Shown here: positions 5,389 through 11,688 of the stretch, one piece after another
How positions within the stretch are numbered: the first letter of the stretch is position 1
Layout: each line of letters starts with the position of its first letter
IMG/VR virus record: IMGVR_UViG_3300045918_000165
Coordinates: 1 to 38,317 of that record
Length of the DNA stretch: 38,317 nucleotides
From: a virus
Strand: one strand, 5' to 3'
Position numbers and translations under genes: made by a program
The notes under the pieces: model-generated
What the model saw: only the letters and a program-made list of their open reading frames with translations
What the model was told of the DNA's origin: nothing
Database searches by the model: none

Positions 5389-7179
5389 ATGCAGCCTCAG
5401 ACAATTCAAGACATTATCGCGGATCGAAGACTACAACTGAAATCAACGCGGCCAGGACACACGGAACGTGTCACTTGCCCGAAGTGTGAAGGCGGACGGA
5501 CGAAAGAGAAGTGCCTGTCTGTCACAATCGACGCGGATGGTCATGGGATGGTCCTCGTGTGCCACCGGGCAACCTGCGGATGGCAGGATGGGGCGCGGGT
5601 CCACGATGCCCCCACGGCGCCGCGCCAAGAGCCTCCCCGGCCCATCGCCAAGCCCGCGCCAGAGGCCAAGCCGCATAAGCCAGATTGGCTCTACGCGTGG
5701 TTCTCGGATCGCTGCATCGGCGCCCGCACCGTGGATCAGTTCGGCTGCTACGCCGCCGTGAAACGCTGGTTCCCCAGGGGCGAATCGGACGCGGTGGTGT
5801 TCCCGTATTTCCACGGCGGGGAACTGGTCAACCGGAAATACCGGGCCGTCCCGGTCAAGGACCACGGGCAGGACAAGGACGCGCTGCCCACGCTGTTCAA
5901 TATCGACCGGCTTGGCGAGGACCCCGCGGAGATCGTGTTCGCGGAGGGCGAGGCGGATGTCATGGCCCTGTTCGAGTGCGGCATCCCCCATGGGGTCAGC
6001 CTCAAGGACGGTGCGCCGGCCAAGGTCAGCGCGCAGCCGTCGCCGGAGGACAAGCGTTTCGCGGCCCTGGGCACCCACGCGGACCTGCTCACCAAGGCCC
6101 GCAGGATCGTCCTGGCGGGCGATGCGGACGAACCCGGCATGGCGCTGCGGGAAGAACTGGCACGGCGCCTGGGGCGCCACCGCTGCCATACGGTGACATG
6201 GCCAGAGGGGTGCAAGGATGCGTGCGACGTGCTGAAAACGCACGGGCCTGACGTGCTGGCGAAGTGCGTCGCGGATGCCGAACCTATCCCCATAGCCGGT
6301 CTCCAACGTCCAACTGGTGAACTGCTGTTGGCACTGCGCCGCCGCCCCCCGCCGCCGGTCATGACAACGGGAACCATGGCCACGGATCGCATCATGAAGC
6401 TGCCCAGCGATGGGCGCCTGATTGTGGTCACGGGCTACCCGAACGGTGGCAAAACCACATGGACGAAGTTCGTGATGGTCCACACCGCGAAAGACTGCGA
6501 CCGGCGCTGGGCGGTGTTCTCGCCGGAAATGCAGCCGTGGGAACAGTTCGCCTCGTCCTGCGCCGAGGTCTACACCGGGAAGCCATTCTATCCCGTGCCA
6601 GGCGTGCCGAGCATGTCTGACCGGGAGATATCCGAGGCTGGCGATTGGCTCGCGCGGCGAGTCACGATGCTGGTTTGCGATGCCGAGGACGAGGTTCCTT
6701 CGCTGGATTGGGTCCTCGATCACGGGCGGATGGCGGTGCTGCGGGACGGCGTGACGGACCTTCTCATCGATCCCTGGAATGAACTGGACCACAGCCGGGC
6801 GCGTGACACTACGGAAACGGACCATATCGGGCGCGGTCTCCAACGGGTGAAGGCGTTCGCGGCCCGGCATGGCTGCAACGTGTGGATCATCGCGCATCCG
6901 GCCAAGCCGCCACCGCTCAAGCCGGGCGAAAATCACGGCGTGCCTACCGGCTACTCGATCAATGGCTCAGCCCATTGGTTCAACAAGCCTGACGTGGGGA
7001 TTACGATCCATTCCGGGAAACCGGGCACGGCTGAGGTTCATCTGTGGAAATCGCGCTTCCTGCGGTTCGGCTTGCGCGGGGCCTCGGCCATCCTCGATCT
7101 GGACACGCTGTGCGGTGTCTACAGCAGCCCGGTCCAGATGCCCGGCGATGAAATCGATCATAGCAGGTGGAAGCGGTAG
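5389..7179 (+). CDS. Bifunctional primase-helicase (T7 gp4-like)
   Basis: 596 aa with start ATG 5389, chosen over ATG 5362 because AGGAA lies 8 bases upstream. An N-terminal zinc-binding unit has CPKC and a CHRATC pair (residues about 30-65). A TOPRIM region follows, with FAEGEADVMALFECGIPHGV and the metal-binding RIVLAGDADEPGM. The C-terminal RecA-like helicase has Walker A GYPNGGKTTW (about residues 349-358) and the downstream LLIDPWNELDH Walker B-like block. It would unwind duplex DNA 5'-3' and make primers for the host polymerase, since no phage polymerase is encoded. A terminator follows at 7195. Confidence 0.92.
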   Translation: MQPQTIQDIIADRRLQLKSTRPGHTERVTCPKCEGGRTKEKCLSVTIDADGHGMVLVCHRATCGWQDGARVHDAPTAPRQEPPRPIAKPAPEAKPHKPDWLYAWFSDRCIGARTVDQFGCYAAVKRWFPRGESDAVVFPYFHGGELVNRKYRAVPVKDHGQDKDALPTLFNIDRLGEDPAEIVFAEGEADVMALFECGIPHGVSLKDGAPAKVSAQPSPEDKRFAALGTHADLLTKARRIVLAGDADEPGMALREELARRLGRHRCHTVTWPEGCKDACDVLKTHGPDVLAKCVADAEPIPIAGLQRPTGELLLALRRRPPPPVMTTGTMATDRIMKLPSDGRLIVVTGYPNGGKTTWTKFVMVHTAKDCDRRWAVFSPEMQPWEQFASSCAEVYTGKPFYPVPGVPSMSDREISEAGDWLARRVTMLVCDAEDEVPSLDWVLDHGRMAVLRDGVTDLLIDPWNELDHSRARDTTETDHIGRGLQRVKAFAARHGCNVWIIAHPAKPPPLKPGENHGVPTGYSINGSAHWFNKPDVGITIHSGKPGTAEVHLWKSRFLRFGLRGASAILDLDTLCGVYSSPVQMPGDEIDHSRWKR

Positions 7180-7194
7180 GCTGACACGGCAACA

Positions 7195-7225
7195 CCGCCC
7201 CGAGGATTGCCCAGGGCGGCGTTTT
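7195..7225 (+). terminator. Intrinsic terminator after the early operon
   Basis: CCGCCC (7195-7200) pairs with GGGCGG (7214-7219) across a 13-base loop, and TTTT follows at 7222-7225. It lies 15 bases after the primase-helicase stop, where early rightward transcription should end before the convergent minus-strand cluster. The U run is short, so efficiency is uncertain. Confidence 0.6.
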
Positions 7226-7410
7226 GCGGGTCGGCGGCTAGGGTGGTAGCCTGGAATCGTCCAGCGCGATCCTAGAGGCGGTTACGGGGTGCCGTGGCCT
7301 TAGAGGGCATGGAGCCAGATCTCTCACCGCTCCCGCTCCACGCGGCCCCGTGCCACGCTTCGCGCTCGGTCAATCCTACCACGGCTTTGGCAGTGTGGAG
7401 TTGTCAAGAA
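7226..7410. other. Non-coding stretch between convergent operons
   Basis: No gene with convincing composition or ribosome site is visible on either strand. A 36-codon minus-strand frame beginning with GTG exists in 7270-7382 but has no Shine-Dalgarno. I looked for a tRNA and found no cloverleaf or T-loop. TGTCAAG (7402-7408) and CTTGACA (7414-7420) form a perfect 7-base inverted repeat with a 5-base loop, overlapping the end of the minus-strand gene at 7411; it lacks a U tract. Confidence 0.4.
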
Positions 7411-7578
7411 TTACTTGACATCTCGATCCTGAGGCGCGGCCTTCATAGCACCGAGTGCCGCGCGCAATTGTTCGATTTCCGCGATGGCGTCATGAAGAAC
7501 CCGATGCGGCCATGGTATGCGCGCATGGGGGTGCCCAATACATGCGTCCCTAAGCCGGTCTAAAATGTCATTTTCCAT
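7411..7578 (-). CDS. Last small protein of the leftward cluster (55 aa)
   Basis: The ATG at 7578-7576 shares one base with the preceding gene's TGA (TGATG), a standard re-initiation junction. The 55 aa are helical: MENDILDRLRDACIG, then a basic middle with Pro-Trp, then HDAIAEIEQLRAALGAMKAA, which is coiled-coil-like. The codon pattern is normal for this genome. No known family. The position at the tail of the cluster next to an inverted repeat fits the end of an operon. Confidence 0.65.
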   Translation of the reverse strand: MENDILDRLRDACIGHPHARIPWPHRVLHDAIAEIEQLRAALGAMKAAPQDRDVK

Positions 7579-7724
7579 CAGAGCCGCCTACGCCGGGGGT
7601 GCTGGGGCTTGTCCTCCGGCTGCCGCCACGGGTCATAGGGCGGGTTCATCAGACGCCCAACGATCCACGATATCAGGATCACGAACAGGATCGCGACAAC
7701 GTAGAAAATGGCCTGGAAACTCAC
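7578..7724 (-). CDS. Single-pass membrane microprotein (48 aa)
   Basis: It starts at GTG 7724 in a GTGA overlap with the previous stop. Residues 4-24 are a strongly hydrophobic helix (AIFYVVAILFVILISWIVG), followed by a Pro/Arg/Lys-rich cytoplasmic-type tail ending in PRRRRL. By the positive-inside rule the N-terminus would face out. Such a protein could modulate membrane energy, exclusion or lysis timing; nothing more specific can be said. Confidence 0.65.
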   Translation of the reverse strand: MSFQAIFYVVAILFVILISWIVGRLMNPPYDPWRQPEDKPQHPRRRRL

Positions 7725-8029
7725 GGCTTCACCTGCTGGCCGAGGGCGAGGGCGATTAGGATATCGGTTTCCTTCCTGATGTCGGCCCAATACTCATCAC
7801 AAACCCCTTCAGAATCGGCATGTTTCAGTGCCAGTTCGATTGCCCACTTCCGCAGTTCCAGATCGGCGGGGGGAGGGGGAGCGTTCGGCACGGCCATGGT
7901 GTCCACCACCCTGGCCACGCGCCGCCAGCGGTCCTTGTGGGTTTCAGATGCGTCCTTCCAAAGCGCCGGTTCATACACATTCCGGTAGGCATCGTGCAGC
8001 ATCTTGGCCAGCGGGTCTAAATCGGTCAT
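7721..8029 (-). CDS. Hypothetical 102-aa protein of the leftward cluster
   Basis: The start at ATG 8029 is supported by GGAGG about 6 bases upstream; the frame continues upstream but without better signals. The protein is helical and charged (DLDPLAKMLHDAYRNVYEP, ELRKWAIELALKHADSEGV), with a short Pro-rich break (NAPPPPADL). It resembles many small phage proteins whose role is unknown. It is the only member of the cluster with a strong independent ribosome site, so it may be the most highly made. Confidence 0.7.
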   Translation of the reverse strand: MTDLDPLAKMLHDAYRNVYEPALWKDASETHKDRWRRVARVVDTMAVPNAPPPPADLELRKWAIELALKHADSEGVCDEYWADIRKETDILIALALGQQVKP

Positions 8030-8030
8030 G

Positions 8031-8231
8031 TCATTCCTCCGTGTCGATTGGGCGTCCGGTGAAGGCGCGGCGGATGCGCTGCCAGATCGTGGGTTTAGGT
8101 GGTGGCTGTGGCGTGGTGTCCTGACCGCCAATCACCGCCACGTTTTGTTTTGCCAGCATACGCCCCAGCGTGTCGCACGTGTCGGCCTCGTGGCTGAAGT
8201 CGAAGCGGACGCTGCCGGGTGGCTTGGTCAC
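8031..8231 (-). CDS. Hypothetical 66-aa protein
   Basis: Starts at GTG 8231, overlapping the previous stop by GTGA. The N-terminal half (GSVRFDFSHEADTCDTLGRM) is followed by a strand-like KQNVAVIGG, then a Pro-rich linker (PQPPPKPTIW) and a basic helix (QRIRRAFTGR). A longer ORF to 8405 exists in frame, but its extra sequence lies antisense to another gene and is arginine-rich, so the internal GTG is preferred. Function unknown. Confidence 0.6.
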   Translation of the reverse strand: MTKPPGSVRFDFSHEADTCDTLGRMLAKQNVAVIGGQDTTPQPPPKPTIWQRIRRAFTGRPIDTEE

Positions 8232-8428
8232 GGCTGTTTCTCCAGTGCGGTGCGTGCGGCCTTGGCCTCGGCCATTGCCGGTGCTGGTTTGCCGCGCCAG
8301 CGGATCGCGCAATCGGCATGCTGGGTGCGCCACTTTCCCGATGCCGTGGGGTGCCTCTCGAAGTGTCCTTCGCCAGCCTCCACGCGCTCCCCGCATCGAT
8401 AACAAGTGCCAGGGTATGCGTTTCTCAT
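8228..8428 (-). CDS. Small zinc-ribbon-like protein (66 aa)
   Basis: The ATG at 8428 overlaps the previous stop (ATGA). Near the N-terminus, TCYRCGERVEAGEGHFERH supplies CxxC, and KWRTQHADCAIRW supplies a His and Cys, a plausible zinc site of the type seen in small phage HNH-like or Zn-ribbon proteins. There is no HNH catalytic block. The C-terminus is a charged alanine-rich helix. It may bind nucleic acid or be structural. Confidence 0.62.
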   Translation of the reverse strand: MRNAYPGTCYRCGERVEAGEGHFERHPTASGKWRTQHADCAIRWRGKPAPAMAEAKAARTALEKQP

Positions 8429-8745
8429 GCCCCCCCCCCGTGGTTGATGTTGTTGGCGGTCAGGGCGCGGGAGAGGCTGACGGTGCCAGCGGTGATGCCG
8501 GTCATGTCCAAGTGCTTCAGCCACGACTCGGCCACGTTCACCACGCCGAGCAGATCGTAACTTCCAGCGAACGGTTCTCCGCCAGGAAATGGCTGGCGGC
8601 AGGCGAAGATCAGCATACAGATGTGGTGCATGAGATCGATCACGGCGGCGGCCTGGATCATCTCGTCATCGCGCTCCCGTGGCGTCGGCTCGCGGCCCCA
8701 CCATTTCTCGATCTGACGCTCTGTGCAGTTGTCGGGTAATGGCAT
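8425..8745 (-). CDS. Hypothetical 106-aa helical protein ending in a G10 run
   Basis: ATG 8745 follows the previous stop by one base, and GGAGG lies upstream within that gene's end. The sequence starts with LPDNCTERQIEKWWGREPTP, then a helical core (MIQAAAVIDLMHHICMLIFAC) typical of the phage 'dATP/dGTP-like' or unknown small helical proteins, then DLLGVVNVAESWLKHLDM. The last codons lie in a run of ten G (plus-strand C 8430-8439), so length variation at this homopolymer would change the end of this protein. No confident family. Confidence 0.65.
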   Translation of the reverse strand: MPLPDNCTERQIEKWWGREPTPRERDDEMIQAAAVIDLMHHICMLIFACRQPFPGGEPFAGSYDLLGVVNVAESWLKHLDMTGITAGTVSLSRALTANNINHGGGA

Positions 8746-8746
8746 C

Positions 8747-8974
8747 TCAGCCTCCTTCGGTGATTGTTGGTGGTGGCGGCGGCGGGTTGCGTGTTGCCCA
8801 CGCTGCGTAACGTGTGATCCAGTCCTCCATGGCGGGGGACATCAGCATCTTGCCCTGCCAGAGCCTGCGGTCGGTGGCGTAGGTGACGCCCAGCGTGCCG
8901 GAGAACAGCCCGGGACCGTGGCCACTGGCCAGCAGCCTGCCGATCAACGCGCGCTGGGCCTCGGTGGCTTTCAT
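8747..8974 (-). CDS. Hypothetical 75-aa protein with proline-rich tail
   Basis: ATG 8974 overlaps the stop of the upstream microgene (ATGA). The N-terminal segment KATEAQRALIGRLLASGHGP resembles a short helical pair, the middle GVTYATDRRLWQGKMLMSPA a strand-turn, and MEDWITRYAAWATRN a helix. The C-terminus is a run of six prolines, then TITEGG. Six prolines can slow ribosomes, which may matter for coupling to the next gene. No known family. Confidence 0.62.
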   Translation of the reverse strand: MKATEAQRALIGRLLASGHGPGLFSGTLGVTYATDRRLWQGKMLMSPAMEDWITRYAAWATRNPPPPPPTITEGG

Positions 8975-9111
8975 GCGGTGCGTGCTGCCCTGCGAGCGGC
9001 GCGTTCCGCGCGGTTCGGCTTGTGCTTCTTGGCCTTCGGCGGGGGCGGGTTGTAGGTGATTGCGGGGATCGAGCGGCGCATGATCTCGGCCAGCATCTTG
9101 TCGTCGTCCAT
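8971..9111 (-). CDS. 46-aa basic microprotein
   Basis: ATG 9111 has AAGGAA about 7 bases upstream, and the TGA overlaps the next start. The N-terminus is acidic (MDDDKMLAEIM); the C-terminus is very basic (KAKKHKPNRAERAARRAART) after four prolines. Such a tail could bind RNA or DNA, or be a ribosome-associated peptide. The good ribosome site and 4-base overlap support it despite its size. Confidence 0.6.
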   Translation of the reverse strand: MDDDKMLAEIMRRSIPAITYNPPPPKAKKHKPNRAERAARRAARTA

Positions 9112-9171
9112 CGTTTTGTTCCTTCCATGGATCGCGGGAGAAGCGGGCGAACCCGCTCCCTCGCGGTGGGG

Positions 9172-9351
9172 TTAGCGGGATGCCCAGCCGATGGCATTGG
9201 CCTGCGCGGTGGCGATGCGGCCCAGATCGCCATTCATTTCGGCGCGGGACACGCGGCGCAAGTAGGAAGATGCGAGGAACGCGGCAGTGTCATCGCGCGC
9301 CCATTCGGCGTGATGAGCGATGCATGAGGCGGTATATTCGGCATATGTCAT
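9172..9351 (-). CDS. First gene of the leftward cluster (59 aa)
   Basis: ATG 9351 is preceded by AAGGA at about 8 bases. The 59-aa product, MTYAEYTASCIAHHAEWARD through LRRVSRAEMNGDLGRIATAQ, is helical and mixed in charge. It lies just inside the control region whose TATGC motifs cluster at 9416-9481, so this is probably the promoter-proximal gene of the nine-gene minus-strand operon. No family recognised. Confidence 0.65.
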   Translation of the reverse strand: MTYAEYTASCIAHHAEWARDDTAAFLASSYLRRVSRAEMNGDLGRIATAQANAIGWASR

Positions 9352-9409
9352 AATCGGGTCCTTCTCAGGAGTTGCCGGGGCCAGCGCCTCCGGTGCAACC
9401 CTTGTCCCA

Positions 9410-9483
9410 TATAACGCATAACCACGCTATGCACATTCACGCATAGCAGCCATGCATTATACGTGGGTGGTCATGTTATGCGT
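9410..9483. promoter_or_regulatory. Divergent control region with four GCATA/TATGC half-sites
   Basis: Half-sites lie at 9416-9420 (GCATA), 9428-9432 (TATGC), 9441-9445 (GCATA) and 9477-9481 (TATGC). The first two make an inverted repeat of 17 bp overall, a lambda-operator-like size, and the next pair overlaps it. ACGCATAA (9414-9421) and TTATGCGT (9476-9483) are exact reverse complements. A perfect minus-strand -10, TATAAT (9461-9456), lies between them, though no good -35 is seen. The region separates the minus cluster (start 9351) from the plus gene at 9535. Confidence 0.55.
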
Positions 9484-9534
9484 TTTGTAGGATAAGGATG
9501 TCACCGGACGGGCCGGGCAGAAGGAAACGGGATC

Positions 9535-9903
9535 ATGATCGCCATCGCATCGCTCAACGCCAATCTGGCTCATCTGATCGCCCGCCGGGCTAACTGGATA
9601 CTTCCCCCCGATGGCCACAAAGACCGCCCAGTTGTTGACCGCTTCGTTGCGGCAATCGACGCCGACATCGCTGCGGTTCGCGAGCAGATCGAAGCCCGCC
9701 CCGCGTTGCTGGCCGCGCGTCAGATCGAGATCAACGCCAATCGCCATGCCATCATGACGGCAGCGGCCCGCGCTAATCCAGAGTCCGCTTGCTACAAATG
9801 CGATGGCGTCGGGAAAATCCGGGCTTTCTCGCATATCGAGAACGGCTACTGCTTCGCGTGCGGCGGGGCTGGGGTTCGCAAAATGCGGCGGGTTGCAGCC
9901 TGA
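9535..9903 (+). CDS. DnaJ-type zinc-finger protein (122 aa)
   Basis: ATG 9535 follows AAGGAA at about 8 bases. Residues 1-80 are helical (RFVAAIDADIAAVREQIEAR). The C-terminal part has CYKCDGVGKI and CFACGGAGV, two CxxCxGxG units as in the DnaJ cysteine-rich domain, enough for one zinc. No J-domain is present, so it is not a co-chaperone by itself; such fragments in phages are thought to bind RNA, DNA or protein. It is under the divergent control region. Confidence 0.7.
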   Translation: MIAIASLNANLAHLIARRANWILPPDGHKDRPVVDRFVAAIDADIAAVREQIEARPALLAARQIEINANRHAIMTAAARANPESACYKCDGVGKIRAFSHIENGYCFACGGAGVRKMRRVAA

Positions 9904-9908
9904 CAACC

Positions 9909-9922
9909 GGGGCTTCGGCCCC
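9909..9922 (+). other. UUCG-tetraloop hairpin between two small genes
   Basis: GGGGC (9909-9913), TTCG, GCCCC (9918-9922) makes a five-pair G+C stem capped by an exceptionally stable UUCG loop. It begins 6 bases after the stop of the zinc-finger gene and ends just before the GGAGA ribosome site of the next gene. There is no U tract, so RNA stabilisation or a translational role is more likely than termination. Confidence 0.6.
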
Positions 9923-9937
9923 AACGGAGACGGAATC

Positions 9938-10126
9938 ATGCACGCAATCGTTAAATCCACTCCGGTCACAGTAGACGGCGCCGCCTTCGTGGTGGTCGAG
10001 AATGACGAGGGATGGGTCTTCGCCTTCCGTGACGACGGGCGCGTCAATGGCGATGGTGACGGCGCGTTGAGCATTATCCAGCGCGATCTGCGCCGGAAGG
10101 TCATGGCCGCATACAACGCAGCCTAA
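9938..10126 (+). CDS. Hypothetical 62-aa protein
   Basis: ATG 9938 follows GGAGA at about 8 bases. The product has a beta-like opening (HAIVKSTPVTVDGAAFVVVE), an acidic turn (DDGRVNGDGDG) and a closing helix (IQRDLRRKVMAAYNAA). The stop overlaps by four bases the end of the convergent minus gene at 10123. It may be a small DNA-mimic-like or structural protein; no family recognised. Confidence 0.62.
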   Translation: MHAIVKSTPVTVDGAAFVVVENDEGWVFAFRDDGRVNGDGDGALSIIQRDLRRKVMAAYNAA

Positions 10127-10362
10127 CCGCCCATCAAAGCGGGATCGCACGCAACCATGTGATCCCGCGCCAGGCGCAACCAGATGTCCTCGCGCCGCTC
10201 CATCCCGCGCTGATACACGTGCCGCAGCGCGTCATCACACACCAGCAGCGGGCGCCCGGTCCAAACGCTTAACTCACGCGCCAGACCATCCGGCACAACC
10301 ATGCCATAATCCCCACAACCGGAACGGAAGTCTTCCCCCGCGCGCGTCACCCGCGCCCGCAT
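10123..10362 (-). CDS. Hypothetical 79-aa protein on the opposite strand before the packaging genes
   Basis: It opens at ATG 10362, inside the palindrome CGCATAATGCG (10358-10368), so a protein bound there would also block its translation start or promoter. The product contains DGLARELSVWTGRPLLVCDD and MERREDIWLRLARDH, basic and helical. It converges on 9938-10126. An overlapping minus ORF reading to 10489 is judged a shadow. No function known. Confidence 0.55.
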   Translation of the reverse strand: MRARVTRAGEDFRSGCGDYGMVVPDGLARELSVWTGRPLLVCDDALRHVYQRGMERREDIWLRLARDHMVACDPALMGG

Positions 10363-10368
10363 AATGCG
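10358..10368. promoter_or_regulatory. CGCATAATGCG palindrome over a start codon
   Basis: This perfect 11-base palindrome contains two overlapping GCAT/ATGC halves and matches the TTATGCG/CGCATAA motif at 9414-9421 and 9476-9483. It covers the ATG of the minus-strand gene at 10362, a position suited to repression. Confidence 0.4.
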
Positions 10369-10413
10369 CCCGCCCGCGCGGATACAGAGTCACTCTCTCT
10401 ACACCCGCTACAC

Positions 10414-10426
10414 CGCGATAATCGCG
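10414..10426. promoter_or_regulatory. CGCGATAATCGCG palindrome upstream of the late operon
   Basis: A perfect 6-1-6 palindrome in the divergent gap between the minus gene (start 10362) and the late gene at 10473. On the minus strand a consensus TTGACA (10443-10438) lies just upstream of it. On the plus strand TTGTCA (10437-10442) could act as a -35 but no convincing -10 follows. The palindrome is a candidate operator for the late switch. Confidence 0.4.
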
Positions 10427-10472
10427 CCATTCCCCCTTGTCAAGACACCCCGTAACATGGTAGCGCGCAATC

Positions 10473-11024
10473 ATGGCAAAGACAGACATCTCAGGCCTCA
10501 GGCCACCTAATCCATGGGCCGCCGAGGATATGGTCTACATCAAACGCGCACTGGAGGCCGCTGGTGCGGGGCAAGGATCTGCCGCCGACATCACCGACAT
10601 CTCCGGCCTCACGACCCCGCAGCCCTACGTCTCCGAGGACATGGCCTACGTCGAGCGACTGATCAACGAAACGTGGCAAATCGCTAATGTCTTCGCCCCC
10701 GAGCCAGTTCCAGAACTGAAACGCGGAGCCCCGATGCCTGTTGAGCAGATCATAACCGGAGCCCTCAAAATGATAGCCGGAAATGACGGCGCCGATGAGA
10801 AACCATACAACGGGATTCTCAATCGGGAGCGGATCGCGCGTTCACTGACAGATATCGCGCGCCGTGTTCTGCATACGGAAACCGTCGCAATCAATGACTT
10901 CGGCGGCACGGCCACGCGCATAACAGCGCCATATCTCGACGCGCCCACCGTCACCAAACCATTCCCAGCCCCGGCCCTCGGCACGCACGCCCAGGACACC
11001 GGCCTCAAAACCAAGGGGTGGTGA
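10473..11024 (+). CDS. First gene of the packaging/late region, with an internal 24-residue repeat
   Basis: 183 aa with no recognisable family. Residues 4-27 (TDISGLRPPNPWAAEDMVYI...) and 41-64 (TDISGLTTPQPYVSEDMAYV...) are two copies of one motif, sharing TDISGL, P.P, EDM.Y and R. Their ends would be short amphipathic helices. The rest (GALKMIAGNDGADEKPYNGI, RSLTDIARRVLHTETVA) is helical. No Shine-Dalgarno precedes ATG 10473. The next gene starts at the stop (TGATG). It may be a terminase accessory or head-associated protein with repeated binding peptides. Confidence 0.65.
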   Translation: MAKTDISGLRPPNPWAAEDMVYIKRALEAAGAGQGSAADITDISGLTTPQPYVSEDMAYVERLINETWQIANVFAPEPVPELKRGAPMPVEQIITGALKMIAGNDGADEKPYNGILNRERIARSLTDIARRVLHTETVAINDFGGTATRITAPYLDAPTVTKPFPAPALGTHAQDTGLKTKGW

Positions 11025-11281
11025 TGAGCTACGAGTCCAGGTTCGCGGAAATGATCGCGGCATCCGTCTTCATCCCAACCCCGTGCGCGTCATGCAAGCA
11101 TGGTCAGGAAGACGAAAAAGAACCTGGGCCAATGTATCTCACATGCACGTGGCAGGCGAACCCGGCACCATATTGGGCATGGCCGAACAAGGTGGTGTCA
11201 AAGGTCCAGCGTGTGATCTTCACCGACGGCATCCCCGATAGGCCCCTCAGGGAATGCCCAACCCATGAGCCCAAGGTATGA
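11024..11281 (+). CDS. Small cysteine-rich (zinc-binding) protein before the small terminase
   Basis: 85 aa. ATG 11024 follows AAGGGG and overlaps the preceding stop. CASC (residues about 21-24), a later CTW and a final ECPTH supply four cysteines in CxxC...C...C order, suggesting one zinc site. Tryptophan-rich middle (NPAPYWAWPNKV). The ATGA overlap with the small-terminase gene implies coupled expression. Function unknown; possibly DNA-associated. Confidence 0.6.
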   Translation: MSYESRFAEMIAASVFIPTPCASCKHGQEDEKEPGPMYLTCTWQANPAPYWAWPNKVVSKVQRVIFTDGIPDRPLRECPTHEPKV

Positions 11282-11688
11282 GCGGCGTCCCAGGACAGGG
11301 CACGAAATGGGGCATGGACGCACGCGAGAAAGTGCTCGATCTCATGGCCGACGGCATGTCACTCAGTGCCATCGGACGACTGCCAGGAATGCCCAAGCCA
11401 TCAACAGTCCTATTCTGGGTTCAATCAGACGTTGCATTCGCGGTTGACTACGCGCGCGTTAAAGATGTGCGGGCGCATGTCCTCGCTGATCAGGCTCTCG
11501 AAATCGCGGACGATCAGACGCGCGATCCGAATGACAGGCGTATCGCGGTGGACACGCGCAAATGGATCACCGGCATCATGTCGGACAAGTTCGTGACGAA
11601 GACCAAGTCTGACAACACGCACGCAGGCCCGAACGGTGAGCCGCTGGTGAACAAGATCGAGGTCGTCTTTGTCGACCCAAAGGGCTGA
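11278..11688 (+). CDS. Terminase small subunit
   Basis: 136 aa. An N-terminal helix-turn-helix (REKVLDLMADGMSLSAIGRL, then MPKPSTVLFWVQSD) recognises DNA. The central helix (VKDVRAHVLADQALEIADD) and the 'DPNDRRIAVDTRKWITGIMSDKF' block are the hallmark of a widespread phage small-terminase family and drive ring assembly. It marks phage DNA (the pac site, often within this gene) and recruits the large subunit. Coupled to its neighbour by ATGA, and overlaps the large subunit gene by 20 bases. Confidence 0.88.
   Translation: MSGVPGQGTKWGMDAREKVLDLMADGMSLSAIGRLPGMPKPSTVLFWVQSDVAFAVDYARVKDVRAHVLADQALEIADDQTRDPNDRRIAVDTRKWITGIMSDKFVTKTKSDNTHAGPNGEPLVNKIEVVFVDPKG

Noticed and set aside
5443-6936. 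497-aa minus-strand ORF opposite the primase-helicase
   Set aside because: Antisense to clear TOPRIM and Walker motifs; composition Arg/His/Pro-rich, typical of GC-rich shadow ORFs.
7226-7410. tRNA gene
   Set aside because: No cloverleaf, anticodon stem or CCA-type acceptor could be drawn on either strand.
10274-10489. Minus ORF overlapping the 10123-10362 gene
   Set aside because: Overlaps 90 bases of a better-supported gene and its start coincides with the late gene start; only one of the two is likely.
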